Origin: Thermatribacter sp048814795
GTDB taxonomy: Bacteria > Atribacterota > Atribacteria > Atribacterales > Thermatribacteraceae
Direction of reading: 5' to 3'
Length of the DNA stretch: 64,000 nt
Assembly: GCA_048814795.1 (NCBI GenBank)
Contig: CP184673.1
Location: forward strand, 310,001 to 374,000
The notes beneath the pieces are model-generated. The model had not been told where the DNA came from. It searched no databases and was given only the letters and a program-made list of their open reading frames with translations. Position 1 is the stretch's first letter; each line of letters opens with the position of its first letter. Below, piece by piece: positions 25,789 through 34,050 of the stretch. The position numbers were made by a program, and so were the translations under genes.

Positions 25789-26096
25789 TCCTTTAAATCA
25801 AAATTCTCAAAACCTTACCAACCTCGAAAATCCAAAAATCGTCTTTTTAAAACCTGTGAATAGTTAAACGATTCCGCTATTCTACACAATTCTTATGGAA
25901 GGCCTAAAAAGCTTATACACCCTCTTCTCTGCGGCCTCAGCGCTCGATAAAACAAAACCTTCCCACTTCTACACCGTATCACCTCGATGAAAAGCCTTTT
26001 ATCTTATAAAGATCTATAAACCAAAACAACCGGGAAACTAACGGCGGCATCCTCTACAACCAAGTTTTTCCTGGTTCGTCGTTTCTTCAAACGATT
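25789..26096 (-). other. Long 5' untranslated region of the URO-D operon
   Basis: The predicted start of transcription near 26109 leaves about 320 nt before the URO-D gene. I see no open reading frame of note, no terminator and no recognised riboswitch in it. It may be the remains of a deleted gene. Confidence 0.4.
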
Positions 26097-26110
26097 TGCA
26101 ATCGATTTCA
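26097..26110. promoter_or_regulatory. LacI/CcpA-type operator
   Basis: TGCAATCGATTTCA matches the LacI-family consensus TGNAANCGNTNNCA at every fixed position. It lies at the predicted transcription start of the minus-strand promoter, where a repressor would block it. It overlaps a 17-bp palindrome, ATCGATTTCAAATCGAT (26101-26117). Confidence 0.75.
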
Positions 26111-26115
26111 AATCG

Positions 26116-26144
26116 ATTATAAACGAGGTATTTTTGATTGTCAA
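26116..26144 (-). promoter_or_regulatory. Consensus promoter of the URO-D/ABC operon
   Basis: On minus, TTGACA (26144-26139), a 17-nt spacer and TATAAT (26121-26116) match the sigma-70 consensus exactly. They point toward the URO-D gene, with a LacI-type operator directly downstream. Confidence 0.85.
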
Positions 26145-26211
26145 CAAAAGAAAATTTGTCCCTGCAATAACTCTGTTTGGATCAGAAATTATCTCTCTGA
26201 AGTAACAGCAT

Positions 26212-26242
26212 TTCCCTGACCGGGAATCGCTTAGTCAGGGAA
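26212..26242. repeat. 9-bp inverted repeat
   Basis: TTCCCTGAC (26212-26220) and GTCAGGGAA (26234-26242) are perfect complements. A related string, CCTGACCTCAGGGAAG, recurs at about 26373-26388. These could be remnants of an insertion sequence end. A 34-codon open frame at 26249-26353 lies between the two copies and is not recognisable. Confidence 0.4.
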
Positions 26243-26507
26243 GAAATCATGTCTCAAGAAAAGGAATTTGCAATGGAATTACTGAAGAGACTTTTCAAAA
26301 AAGTATGCAAAAGCTACCAGGAAAAAGTCAGAGATTCTGGGCAGGTACTGTAAGCTGGATCTAATTTTTGTCCTGACCTCAGGGAAGAGATACAGTCAAC
26401 TTATTTGTGAAACATTCTAAAAAGACCTCTTCTAAAGAGAACAGAGAAGAAAAGAAACTCGATATCTCGTCTCTCTGGCCAATTCTCGACAATTTTCTCA
26501 AATCCGC

Positions 26508-26535
26508 TTGCTTTATTCTGCCAATTAAATATAAT
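26508..26535 (+). promoter_or_regulatory. Promoter of the E1 alpha/beta operon
   Basis: TTGCTT (26508-26513), a 16-nt spacer and a perfect TATAAT (26530-26535) end 59 nt before the GTG start of the E1 alpha gene. Confidence 0.65.
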
Positions 26536-26594
26536 GTAAGCAGGTTGCGTGAAAAATTAAATGAACAATTTCTCAAAATAGGAGGAAAATCAAG

Positions 26595-27554
26595 GTGCTG
26601 GACCTTCAGCAAAAACTAAACCTTTATTACCAAATGTTGCTTATCCGCAATTTTGAAGAAAGTGCCGAAGAGCTTTACATGGCTGGCAAGGTCTGGGGTA
26701 CTTTTCACCTTTATGTAGGCGAAGAAGCAGTAGCGGTGGGAGCCTGTGCAGCTCTTCGTCCTGAAGATTACATTACCTCAACCCATAGAGGACATGGACA
26801 TTGTATTGCAAAAGGAGCAGACGTTAAAAAAATGATGGCTGAGCTGATGGGCAAAAAGACCGGTTACTGCCTGGGGCTTGGAGGCTCTATGCACATCGCA
26901 GATCTTGAAAAAGGCAATCTGGGAGCCACGGGTATAGTGGGCTCAGCCATTCCCATTGCAGTTGGAGCAGCGCTGGGTTGCAAGCTTCAGAAAAATGAAA
27001 GGGTAGTACTTTGCTTTTTCGGTGATGGAGCCGCAAATACTGGAGCTTTTCATGAAGCAGTAAACATGGCAGCCATATTTAACCTACCAGTGGTTTTCAT
27101 GTGTGAAAACAACATGTACGCCATGTCTTTTTCTGTCAAAAAAGCTTTTGCCATCGCTGATATTGCCGAGCGCGCTCAAGGATATGGAATTCCTGGTGTG
27201 GTGGCTAACGGAAACGATGTGCTCGAGGTATACGAGATAACCAAAGAAGCAGTAGAAAGGGCCCGGAAGGGTGAAGGACCCACTCTTATAGAGGCCAAAA
27301 CCTACCGCTTTAAAGGTCATTCCAAAAGCGACAAAAACGTATACCGTTCCAAAGAAGAGATTAAAGAATGGATGCGCAGAGACCCTATTTTGCTTTTTGA
27401 AAAGCATCTCCTCGAAGAGGAAAAGGTCGACCCCAAAAAACTTCAGGAACTAAAACAAAAAGCCGAAAAAGAAATCGAGGAAGCCATAGCTTTCGCTGAA
27501 GCAAGCGACGAATTGACCATAGAGGAAGCGAGGCGATTGGTTTATGCCGAATAG
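26595..27554 (+). CDS. acoA: Thiamine-dependent 2-oxoacid/acetoin dehydrogenase E1 alpha
   Basis: 319 aa with a GTG start after AGGAGGAAAATCAAG. It binds thiamine diphosphate through FFGDGAANTGAFHEAVN (about residues 140-156), ending at ENNMYAMS. THRGHGHCIAKG and GGSMHI are the active-site and phosphorylation-loop regions. E1 decarboxylates pyruvate, acetoin or a branched 2-oxoacid and passes the acyl group to a lipoyl E2. Short E1 alpha of this length is commonest in acetoin dehydrogenases. It overlaps the beta gene by 11 nt. No E2 or E3 gene is in the neighbourhood. Confidence 0.88.
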   Translation: MLDLQQKLNLYYQMLLIRNFEESAEELYMAGKVWGTFHLYVGEEAVAVGACAALRPEDYITSTHRGHGHCIAKGADVKKMMAELMGKKTGYCLGLGGSMHIADLEKGNLGATGIVGSAIPIAVGAALGCKLQKNERVVLCFFGDGAANTGAFHEAVNMAAIFNLPVVFMCENNMYAMSFSVKKAFAIADIAERAQGYGIPGVVANGNDVLEVYEITKEAVERARKGEGPTLIEAKTYRFKGHSKSDKNVYRSKEEIKEWMRRDPILLFEKHLLEEEKVDPKKLQELKQKAEKEIEEAIAFAEASDELTIEEARRLVYAE

Positions 27555-28524
27555 AATAATCACCTATGCAGAAGCTTTACGTGAGGCCATGTACGAGGAA
27601 ATGCGCAATGACGCCTCGGTGTTTCTTATTGGAGAAGACATTGGCATTTACGGAGGGGCCTTTGGGGTGACCCAGGGTTTGATTGAGGAATTTGGTCCGG
27701 AAAGGGTTATTGACACGCCCATCTCCGAGATAGCGATTGTGGGTGCCGCAGTTGGAGCTTCGCTCATTGGGATGCGTCCAGTAGCAGAAATAATGTTTTT
27801 TGATTTCATGACTATCTGTTCTGACCAGCTGGTTAACCAGGCAGCAAAAATACGCTTTATGTTTGGAGGTAAAGCCCGGGTGCCTATCGTGGTGCGCTCG
27901 CCAGCAGGGTCAGGAACAGGTGCGGCAGGACACCACTCAGGAAGTCTTGAATCCTGGTTTGCCCATGTCCCCGGCCTCAAAGTGGTAGCTCCAGCCACTC
28001 CTTATGACGCCAAGGGACTACTCAAATCATCTATCCGCGATGATAACCCGGTGGTTTTCGTAGAACACAAGTTACTCTATCGCACCAAAGGACCGGTACC
28101 AGAAAAAGAATACCTGGTGCCTATTGGGAAAGCAGAAGTGAAAAGAGAGGGCAAAGATGTTTCCCTCATTGCTTACTCCATCATGACCCTGCGCAGCCTG
28201 GAAGCCGCGGAAATACTCGCCAAAGAAGGCATTGAAGCTGAAGTGGTTGATATTCGAAGTCTGCGACCACTCGACGAAGAAACCATTCTCCAGTCGGTGA
28301 AAAAGACTAACCGGGCGGTGGTAATTTACGAACCCCCTCGCTTCGGAGGCTTTGGGGCTGAAGTAGCTTCTTTGATAACCGAAAAAGCTTTCGACTACCT
28401 GGACGCTCCAGTAGAGCGCCTGGGTGGGGAAGAAATGCCCCCTCCTTACAACCCACACCTGGAGCGAGAACTGGTACCCCAGGTAGAGGATATTGTGGAA
28501 ACGGCAAAAAGAATGCTCAGCTAA
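27544..28524 (+). CDS. acoB: 2-oxoacid/acetoin dehydrogenase E1 beta
   Basis: The 326-aa partner of E1 alpha. The N-terminal Pyr domain shows TYAEALREAMYEEM, GEDIGIYGGAFGVT, DTPISEIAIVGAAVGAS and ARVPIVVRSPAGSG; the C-terminal transketolase domain has DIRSLRPLDEETI (about 230-242). The length is normal. The two-gene unit ends 8 nt before a perfect 17-bp hairpin, so the operon appears to stop here without E2/E3. Acetoin, pyruvate or branched-chain specificity cannot be told. Confidence 0.9.
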   Translation: MPNRIITYAEALREAMYEEMRNDASVFLIGEDIGIYGGAFGVTQGLIEEFGPERVIDTPISEIAIVGAAVGASLIGMRPVAEIMFFDFMTICSDQLVNQAAKIRFMFGGKARVPIVVRSPAGSGTGAAGHHSGSLESWFAHVPGLKVVAPATPYDAKGLLKSSIRDDNPVVFVEHKLLYRTKGPVPEKEYLVPIGKAEVKREGKDVSLIAYSIMTLRSLEAAEILAKEGIEAEVVDIRSLRPLDEETILQSVKKTNRAVVIYEPPRFGGFGAEVASLITEKAFDYLDAPVERLGGEEMPPPYNPHLERELVPQVEDIVETAKRMLS

Positions 28525-28531
28525 AATCAGA

Positions 28532-28578
28532 GTATTGGGAAATTGTGCGGGATTGCTTCTTGCACAATTTCCCAATAC
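28532..28578. terminator. Perfect 17-bp hairpin after E1 beta
   Basis: GTATTGGGAAATTGTGC (28532-28548) is exactly complementary to 28562-28578 around a 13-nt loop. No T-run follows. It separates the E1 genes from the SorC-family gene and is probably a terminator or transcript-end stabiliser. Confidence 0.65.
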
Positions 28579-28608
28579 ATGGTAAAAAGCAGGGAGGGGA
28601 TGAATTCT

Positions 28609-29559
28609 ATGAGAAGAGGACCAGAACCGGAACTCATAGCCGAAATAGCAAAGCTTTATTACTACAATCAACTCACTCAGGAGAGAATTGCAGATCTTCT
28701 GGGTATTTCGCGTCAGAAAGTCTGCCGTCTTTTAAAAAAAGCCCTCGAGGACGGTATCGTTCAGATAAAAATCATTGAACCGGAACAATCGGATAAAAAA
28801 ATCGAAGAAGAACTGATAGAAAAGTTCGGTCTTGAAGAAGCAAAGGTAGTAAAAATCTTTCAAGACCGAAAAGATCTTGTCCTCAAAAGAATAGGGCAGG
28901 GTGCCGCCGCGTACCTGACAAACAGGGTGGAACCCTACCTTTCCATAGGTATTGCTTACGGAAAGACCCTGTACGAAATGACCAACTTTCTCACTCCCCG
29001 CAAGATACCCGGCTTAAGGGTAATCCAGATCATGGGGGGGTATGGAAAGCTCAGCGGTGAAATTCTTTCCATCGAACTGGCTCAAAAAGTCGCTGAAGCT
29101 TTTGAGGGAGACGTTATACCTCTTTTTGCCCCAGCTTTCGCCAAGGATGCCAGAACTAAAAGAGCCATAGAAAGCGAAGAGCGCATAAAAAGAGTGCTGG
29201 ATCTGGGCAAAAAAGCAGATATGGCTCTGGTGGGCATCGGTGGCATCGGCCCTACTGCAACCCTGATTGACACGGGGGAAATTAGCAAAGAAGAGAGGGA
29301 AGAGCTTATCCAGAAGGGCGCGGTGGGCAACATTTGTGGCAATTTTTTTGATAGAGAGGGAAACCCCGTCTTTTCGAGGGTGGATACCCGACGTATTGCA
29401 CTTACGCTTTCTGACCTGAAAAACATTCCCCGGGTAGTGGGCGTTGCCGGAGGAGAAGAAAAAATTGAAGCCATTTACGGAGCGTTGCACGGTAAGCTGG
29501 TCAATGTTCTGATAACCGATGAGTCCACCGCCAAAGCCTTGCTTTCACGAAAAGGATGA
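28609..29559 (+). CDS. SorC/DeoR-like sugar-responsive transcription regulator
   Basis: 316 aa. An N-terminal helix-turn-helix (about residues 10-55: YYYNQLTQERIADLLGISRQ onward) is followed by the SorC effector domain, a sugar-phosphate-isomerase-like fold: LSIGIAYGKTLYEM (about 105), VIQIMGGYG, ALVGIGGIGP and VVGVAGGEEKIEAI. SorC proteins bind phosphorylated sugars. ATG 28609 is chosen because GGGAGGGG lies 9 nt upstream. It probably controls the flanking E1 or hydroxyacid dehydrogenase genes; this is inferred from position alone. Confidence 0.88.
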   Translation: MRRGPEPELIAEIAKLYYYNQLTQERIADLLGISRQKVCRLLKKALEDGIVQIKIIEPEQSDKKIEEELIEKFGLEEAKVVKIFQDRKDLVLKRIGQGAAAYLTNRVEPYLSIGIAYGKTLYEMTNFLTPRKIPGLRVIQIMGGYGKLSGEILSIELAQKVAEAFEGDVIPLFAPAFAKDARTKRAIESEERIKRVLDLGKKADMALVGIGGIGPTATLIDTGEISKEEREELIQKGAVGNICGNFFDREGNPVFSRVDTRRIALTLSDLKNIPRVVGVAGGEEKIEAIYGALHGKLVNVLITDESTAKALLSRKG

Positions 29560-29577
29560 ATCTAAAACTGCAACTTC

Positions 29578-29608
29578 AGTTCTCATAAAGCCAAACTTCA
29601 TGAGAACT
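29578..29608. terminator. 9-bp hairpin after the SorC gene
   Basis: AGTTCTCAT (29578-29586) pairs with ATGAGAACT (29600-29608). No T-run follows. It ends the SorC unit 18 nt after its stop. A TATAAT at 29650-29655 downstream may be the -10 of the next gene, without a clear -35. Confidence 0.5.
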
Positions 29609-29757
29609 ACCAACCGTTCCTGGCCGAAAAATCCTCAAGGACTGGCATGTATAATATATCCCGCAGCGCAGTCTTTTCTGCAAAAGTCTTTCAAATCCGC
29701 CCAAAATAAACTCCCAAAAAGAGAGCACACTAAAAAACTCTAAAAGGAGGGTTTCCG

Positions 29758-30768
29758 ATGCAGGCAAAGCCCCGGGTTTTTGTGACCAGAAGGATCCCTG
29801 AAGAAGGAATTAATATGGTAACGCAGTTTTGTGAAACAGAAGTAAGTGATTTTGATGGTGTTTTGCCACGAGACATGCTCCTTGAAAGGGTCAAAGGCAA
29901 AGATGGCATCCTTTGCTTGCTTACCGATACCATAGACAAAGAAGTGATGGATGCAGCCGGCTCAAACCTCAGGGTAATTTCTAACTATGCCGTTGGTTTT
30001 AATAACATAGATGTAGAGGAAGCTACCAGGCGAGGCATTATGGTAACCAATACTCCCGGTGTCCTGACCGAAACCACTGCAGATCTTGCCTGGGCCCTCC
30101 TGATGAGTGTTGCCCGACGAATTGTCGAAGCAGACAAATTGGTGAGAGCCGGAAAATTCAGAGGGTGGGAGCCTTTGCTGCTCCTTGGTACCGATGTATA
30201 TGGAGCGACCCTTGGCATCATCGGTTTTGGGAGGATAGGTCAGGCCATGGCCCGAAGAGCCTCCGGATTTCGAATGAAAGTGATATACCACGACTTGCAA
30301 AGGGCACCTCTGCAAGCAGAAAAAGAGCTTAGAGCTTCCTACCGGACTCTCCCGGAACTGCTCAACGAAGCTGACTTTGTAACCATCCACGTGCCACTTA
30401 CACCCCAAACCTACCACCTCATCGGAGAAAAAGAGCTGAAAATGATGAAAAAAGAAGCTTATCTCATCAATACCGCAAGAGGACCCATTGTAGACGAGAA
30501 AGCTCTGGTCCTGGCTCTTCGCGAGGGATGGATCAGAGGAGCGGCACTGGATGTTTTTGAAAAAGAGCCGGAAGTAGCACCTGAACTACTTGAGCTTGAC
30601 AACGTGGTCCTGGCTCCACATATCGGTTCAGCAACTCACGCCACCCGTACCAAAATGGCCACAATGGCTGCGGAAAACCTGGTGAAGGCGCTTCAGGGAG
30701 AGATACCGCCAAATCTGGTCAATCCGGAAGTACTTGAAAAGACAAAAATTAATAAAAACAAGGAGTGA
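29758..30768 (+). CDS. D-isomer 2-hydroxyacid dehydrogenase (glyoxylate/hydroxypyruvate reductase type)
   Basis: 336 aa. It reduces a 2-oxoacid with NAD(P)H. NAD-binding GIIGFGRIGQAMARRA is near residues 157-172. The catalytic Arg/Glu/His set is visible in NTARGPIVDEKAL (about 238), DVFEKEPE (about 263) and LAPHIGSAT (about 283). The sequence is closest in feel to GyaR/GhrB glyoxylate reductases, but the substrate is inferred. It starts after AAAGGAGGG and ends 13 nt before the DUF1576 gene. Confidence 0.88.
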   Translation: MQAKPRVFVTRRIPEEGINMVTQFCETEVSDFDGVLPRDMLLERVKGKDGILCLLTDTIDKEVMDAAGSNLRVISNYAVGFNNIDVEEATRRGIMVTNTPGVLTETTADLAWALLMSVARRIVEADKLVRAGKFRGWEPLLLLGTDVYGATLGIIGFGRIGQAMARRASGFRMKVIYHDLQRAPLQAEKELRASYRTLPELLNEADFVTIHVPLTPQTYHLIGEKELKMMKKEAYLINTARGPIVDEKALVLALREGWIRGAALDVFEKEPEVAPELLELDNVVLAPHIGSATHATRTKMATMAAENLVKALQGEIPPNLVNPEVLEKTKINKNKE

Positions 30769-30781
30769 CGGAGAGTTGAAA

Positions 30782-32047
30782 ATGCCAAACCCAAAAAATC
30801 GGGAAATATGGGTACTTTTCCTTTACCTCAACGTGCTTCCTTTTTTAGCCCTCCACGAAGAAAGTCCACCAGGCTTGATAACAGGCCTTCTCCGCATACT
30901 TGCCCACCCTGGTATCTTGGTCAGCGACTACTTTGGGATAGGGGGCACAGGAGCAGCTCTACTCAACGCCTATTTAATTGGCATCATCGGGTGGGCACTC
31001 CTCTGGAAATTCGTGCCTCGGCTGCAGGGAGAGCACATCGCTGCCTGGTGCACCATGATTGGCTTTGCTTTCTTCGGCAAAAATCTCCTCAACACCCTTC
31101 CCATTCTCTTCGGTTGTTACCTTTTCTCTTTTCTTTCCAGGAGGCACTTCTCGGAACTGGTAGCTGTGTCCATGTTTACCACCGCACTTTCTCCAGTAGT
31201 CAGCTTGCTTATTTTCGACTGGCATATAAGATTTGAAGTTGCCATTCTGGTGGGTGTTATGGTGGGACTCGTGGTACCGGCCCTGGCCAGGCATCTCCAC
31301 TTTTTACACCTTGGATACAACCTTTACAGTACTGGCTTTGCAGCAGGAATAGTCGGAGCAGTAGTCGCCTCTGTGATCCAGGGCATGGGTCGACCAATAG
31401 ACCTCTTAACCGTCTGGACTGAGAACAAAAGCAATAGTCCAGATATAATTCTGCTTTTACTCCTGAGTTCACTCATTGTCATGGGCACCCTCGGTGAGCG
31501 TAACGCCTGGCGAAAGTGGAAAGAGATTTTACTTTCCACAGGCAAAGCGCCCTCTGATTATTTCTCCTTCTCGCAAGGAGGCACGCTTATCAATATGGCC
31601 TGGAGCGGATTAACGGCTCTTGTCTATCTCAAACTACTCAAGGCGCCGATAAATGGTCCTACACTGGGAGGTATATTAACTATAGTGGGGTTTGCAGCTT
31701 ACGGCAAACACCCTCGTAATGCCTTGCCCATCATGTTTGGGGTTTTCCTGGGAACCCTGATAACCCACTGGCGAGCCGATCAACCTGGGCCGTTGCTTGC
31801 AGCTCTTTTTGGTTCAGCCTTAGCACCCATTGCAGGAGAGTTTGGAGTACTGGTGGGTATGGTTTGCGGTTTTCTGCATCTGTGCGTGGCGATGAACGTG
31901 GGCTGGTTACATGGGGGAATAAATCTCTATAATAACGGCTTTGCTGCAGGTTTTGTGGCAATTATTATTGCCGGTATAGCTCAGGAGTTAAAGAGGATTA
32001 AAAAAGTTTCTTTTTCTACACCCTTTTCCGAAGACCATATTCTATAA
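30782..32047 (+). CDS. DUF1576 multi-pass membrane protein
   Basis: About 421 aa with 10 or more hydrophobic segments. A pseudo-repeat is visible: WCTMIGFAFFGKNLLNTLPILFG in the first half resembles IVGFAAYGKHPRNALPIMFGVFLG in the second, cited here by key residues GK-x3-N-x2-PI-x-FG. Glycine-rich LHGGINLYNNGFAAG closes the protein. The family is uncharacterised; the fold suggests a transporter. ATG 30782 is used since GGAG lies 8 nt upstream; TTG 30776 is possible. It follows the hydroxyacid dehydrogenase gene and may move a related acid. Confidence 0.78.
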   Translation: MPNPKNREIWVLFLYLNVLPFLALHEESPPGLITGLLRILAHPGILVSDYFGIGGTGAALLNAYLIGIIGWALLWKFVPRLQGEHIAAWCTMIGFAFFGKNLLNTLPILFGCYLFSFLSRRHFSELVAVSMFTTALSPVVSLLIFDWHIRFEVAILVGVMVGLVVPALARHLHFLHLGYNLYSTGFAAGIVGAVVASVIQGMGRPIDLLTVWTENKSNSPDIILLLLLSSLIVMGTLGERNAWRKWKEILLSTGKAPSDYFSFSQGGTLINMAWSGLTALVYLKLLKAPINGPTLGGILTIVGFAAYGKHPRNALPIMFGVFLGTLITHWRADQPGPLLAALFGSALAPIAGEFGVLVGMVCGFLHLCVAMNVGWLHGGINLYNNGFAAGFVAIIIAGIAQELKRIKKVSFSTPFSEDHIL

Positions 32048-32052
32048 AAAAT

Positions 32053-32075
32053 GGGGCCGGCTATCCACCGGCCCC
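32053..32075. terminator. Terminator between convergent genes
   Basis: GGGGCCGG (32053-32060) pairs with CCGGCCCC (32068-32075). On the minus strand it is followed by ATTTTTTAT, so it best serves the superoxide reductase operon, and it may also stop the plus-strand DUF1576 transcript. Confidence 0.82.
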
Positions 32076-32086
32076 CTTAAACGAAG

Positions 32087-32482
32087 CTAATTCACATTTA
32101 TCTCCTTCGAACTCTGCCACAAACCATGAATGTTACAGTAAGAACTTGCGAAAAGCGTGCCGGATTGATTCAGCTTTAGAGAAAAACTAACCTTTGGCTC
32201 TGCATAAGCTGCACCCTTATTGGGGCCTTCCACAGACTCCCCATGAGCTTCAAAGTCAAACCTTGCCACAGCAAAGGGGAATTTTGCCCCCCGGGGCAAA
32301 AAGAAAACTTCAAGCCAGCGGATGTGATGCTCGGTGGTGTTGGGATGGGGAATCTCTTTTCCCACAGTCACTTCAAATTGAGCAACATCACCCGCTTTAA
32401 ACTCCTGAGGACCATCAATAACCGGAACATGCTTTTCCGCTTTCCAATCTGCACTTTGAAACAATTCACCAATGTTATTCAT
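32087..32482 (-). CDS. Superoxide reductase (neelaredoxin type)
   Basis: 131 aa. It reduces superoxide to peroxide without making oxygen, as anaerobes do. Iron ligands are visible: His in KHVPVI (residue 16), His residues in TTEHHIRWLEVFF (about 48-55) and the Cys/His pair in SSYCNIHGLW (about 116-124). The N-terminal desulforedoxin domain is missing, making it the one-iron class. ATG 32482 follows GAGGAGGAACTGAAA. It is 14 nt downstream of rubrerythrin in the same operon. Confidence 0.93.
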   Translation of the reverse strand: MNNIGELFQSADWKAEKHVPVIDGPQEFKAGDVAQFEVTVGKEIPHPNTTEHHIRWLEVFFLPRGAKFPFAVARFDFEAHGESVEGPNKGAAYAEPKVSFSLKLNQSGTLFASSYCNIHGLWQSSKEINVN

Positions 32483-32495
32483 TTTCAGTTCCTCC

Positions 32496-33011
32496 TCAAA
32501 AAGCTTTAAACTGGCTCTTGGGTGCTCCACACACCGGACAGTGATCAGGGGCACTTCCTTCCACGGTGTACCCGCAAACTGGACAAATATAAACATCACC
32601 AATTTCCAGATCCCTGCCTTGCAAGGCTGCTTCCTTAGCCTGCGTATACATTTTGGCATGAATTTTTTCGGCTTCCAGAGCGTAATGGGTGCTTCTTGCG
32701 GCCTCTTTTTCACCCTGAAAACTCGCTGCGTTGTTATAAACAGGGTACATTTCTTCCACCTCAAAAGTTTCACCACCAATGGCCATATCCAGGTTTTCAG
32801 AGGTGGAACCTACCTTGCCAAGCACACGATAGTGGTTAGCGGCATGCACCTGCTCGGCAAACGCAATTGCTCGAAAAAGACGAGCAATATTGGGTTTTCC
32901 TTCCTTTTCCGCAACCTCTGCAAAAATCAGATAACGCATATGAGCCTGCGATTCCCCAGAGTAAGCATCTTCGAGGTTTCTGCGAGTCATAGCATGTTTT
33001 GCTTCGGCCAA
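32496..33011 (-). CDS. rbr: Rubrerythrin
   Basis: 171 aa, TTG start after AAAGGAGGCGG. It reduces hydrogen peroxide using a diiron centre and a rubredoxin centre. The diiron ligands are in DAYSGESQAHMRY (about 15-27), FAEQVHAANH (about 51-60) and EKIHAKMY (about 113-120). The C-terminal rubredoxin domain has CPVCG and CPVCG (about 142-163). The domain order is that of rubrerythrin proper. With superoxide reductase downstream it removes the peroxide made there. Confidence 0.96.
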   Translation of the reverse strand: MAEAKHAMTRRNLEDAYSGESQAHMRYLIFAEVAEKEGKPNIARLFRAIAFAEQVHAANHYRVLGKVGSTSENLDMAIGGETFEVEEMYPVYNNAASFQGEKEAARSTHYALEAEKIHAKMYTQAKEAALQGRDLEIGDVYICPVCGYTVEGSAPDHCPVCGAPKSQFKAF

Positions 33012-33153
33012 CTAAACCGCCTCCTTTAAACTTTTTGAATAATTTAAACCTTAAATAAAATCTGTTATTCCCCGGAAAAATATCTTGTACAATTTTCAAA
33101 ACCGGCCGGCCTTTCTATTCTGAATTATCGTAAAATGATGAAGGGTGTTTGTC

Positions 33154-33831
33154 ATGAACTTTTTTCTAAAAAAAATAAAAGAATACCTGTTATTTCTGCT
33201 GCAAAAAGAAAGCGTAATCATCGTTTCCGCGATTCTCAGTGTGGTTTTGTATGATTTTTCCCTTCAAAAGCGCTGGCTTTCTGTTTTTAAAGGAGAAGAG
33301 GCCGTCCTGAATGTCTTTCTTTCCGGGGCCTTATGGTTTTTCGTGATTCCTTTTTCCGTTAATCTCCTTTACCTACACCTTCCAGCTTTCGAGCTGGGCT
33401 TTAAACCCAAAAAAGAAGCAAATTGGATTAAATGGTTCCTGCTTTTCCTGGCAGTTGGCATAGCGTGGGCACTCTGGGTATCCAGAAATCCAGTTTATCG
33501 CAATTATTACCCCACCTTGCGTGCCGCTCGAACCAACCTTTCAGCATTCCTTAAATACGAAGCACTGGTAGCACTCAATATGTTTAGTTGGGAATTCTTA
33601 TGCCGGGGATATCTGCTTTTTGGCTTACGGAAAAAATTTGGGAAGTACGCCCTGCTCATCCAGCTAATCATTTTCACTTTACTGCATCGAGGTAAACCCG
33701 AATATTTACTTTCCATTGTAGGAGGACTGGGCATGGGGATACTGGCTTGGGAAGCAGGGAGTTTTATACCGGTTTTTCTACTTCATTTTGGTACCGCAGT
33801 GCTTCTGGATCTCTTCTGTCTAACCTTTTGA
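33154..33831 (+). CDS. CPBP-family (CAAX protease-like) membrane protein
   Basis: 225 aa with about six hydrophobic segments. WEFLCRGYLLFGL (about 145-157) has the Glu and Arg of the first CPBP motif, with one Glu rather than the usual pair. LLHRGKPEYLLS (about 170-181) supplies a His, and LLHFGTAVLLDL near the end a second. These are intramembrane glutamic protease motifs. ATG 33154 is preferred as AAGGG lies 9 nt upstream. The substrate is unknown; in bacteria the family often acts in immunity or protein maturation. Confidence 0.78.
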   Translation: MNFFLKKIKEYLLFLLQKESVIIVSAILSVVLYDFSLQKRWLSVFKGEEAVLNVFLSGALWFFVIPFSVNLLYLHLPAFELGFKPKKEANWIKWFLLFLAVGIAWALWVSRNPVYRNYYPTLRAARTNLSAFLKYEALVALNMFSWEFLCRGYLLFGLRKKFGKYALLIQLIIFTLLHRGKPEYLLSIVGGLGMGILAWEAGSFIPVFLLHFGTAVLLDLFCLTF

Positions 33832-33834
33832 ATA

Positions 33835-33917
33835 AAAATAAAAACCGGGCACAGAGAGACAAAATCTTTTTCCCCTCTACTAATGGTCATCACGACCAAG
33901 GTCTCCTTGCCCGGTTC
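33835..33917 (-). ncRNA. Candidate structured small RNA
   Basis: A minus-strand promoter puts a start of transcription near 33917. The RNA opens with AACCGGGCA (33916-33908), which pairs with TGCCCGGTT (33851-33843), followed by TTTATTTTTATT as a terminator tract. Inside, GAGAC pairs with GTCTC, and GGTC-GTGAT-GACC makes a small hairpin, giving a branched fold. A purine stretch, GAGGGGAAAAAGA (33876-33864), is left unpaired. The length is about 80 nt. I do not recognise a family. Reading it only as the terminator of the flanking convergent genes is the simpler alternative. Confidence 0.5.
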
Positions 33918-33923
33918 AGTTCT

Positions 33924-33952
33924 ATTTTAGAATCATTTATCCCAAAAAACAA
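33924..33952 (-). promoter_or_regulatory. Promoter of the minus-strand small RNA
   Basis: On minus, TTGTTT (33952-33947), a 17-nt spacer and TAAAAT (33929-33924) place the start about 7 nt on, exactly at the outer stem of the RNA. Confidence 0.5.
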
Positions 33953-34050
33953 TACTCAAGTTTAACGAAAACCCAAAAACGTTTACCAGATACAACAATC
34001 GAGATTGGAAGTTGCGTAATGGATTGCCCCACCGAAAGCAACCCTATGGC

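Noticed and set aside
26249..26353. 34-codon open frame between two related inverted-repeat strings
   Set aside because: No ribosome site or family match; kept only as a possible insertion-sequence remnant.
32483..32779. Extended N-terminus for superoxide reductase
   Set aside because: The extra 99 residues lie antisense-frame over the rubrerythrin gene; a strong ribosome site precedes ATG 32482.
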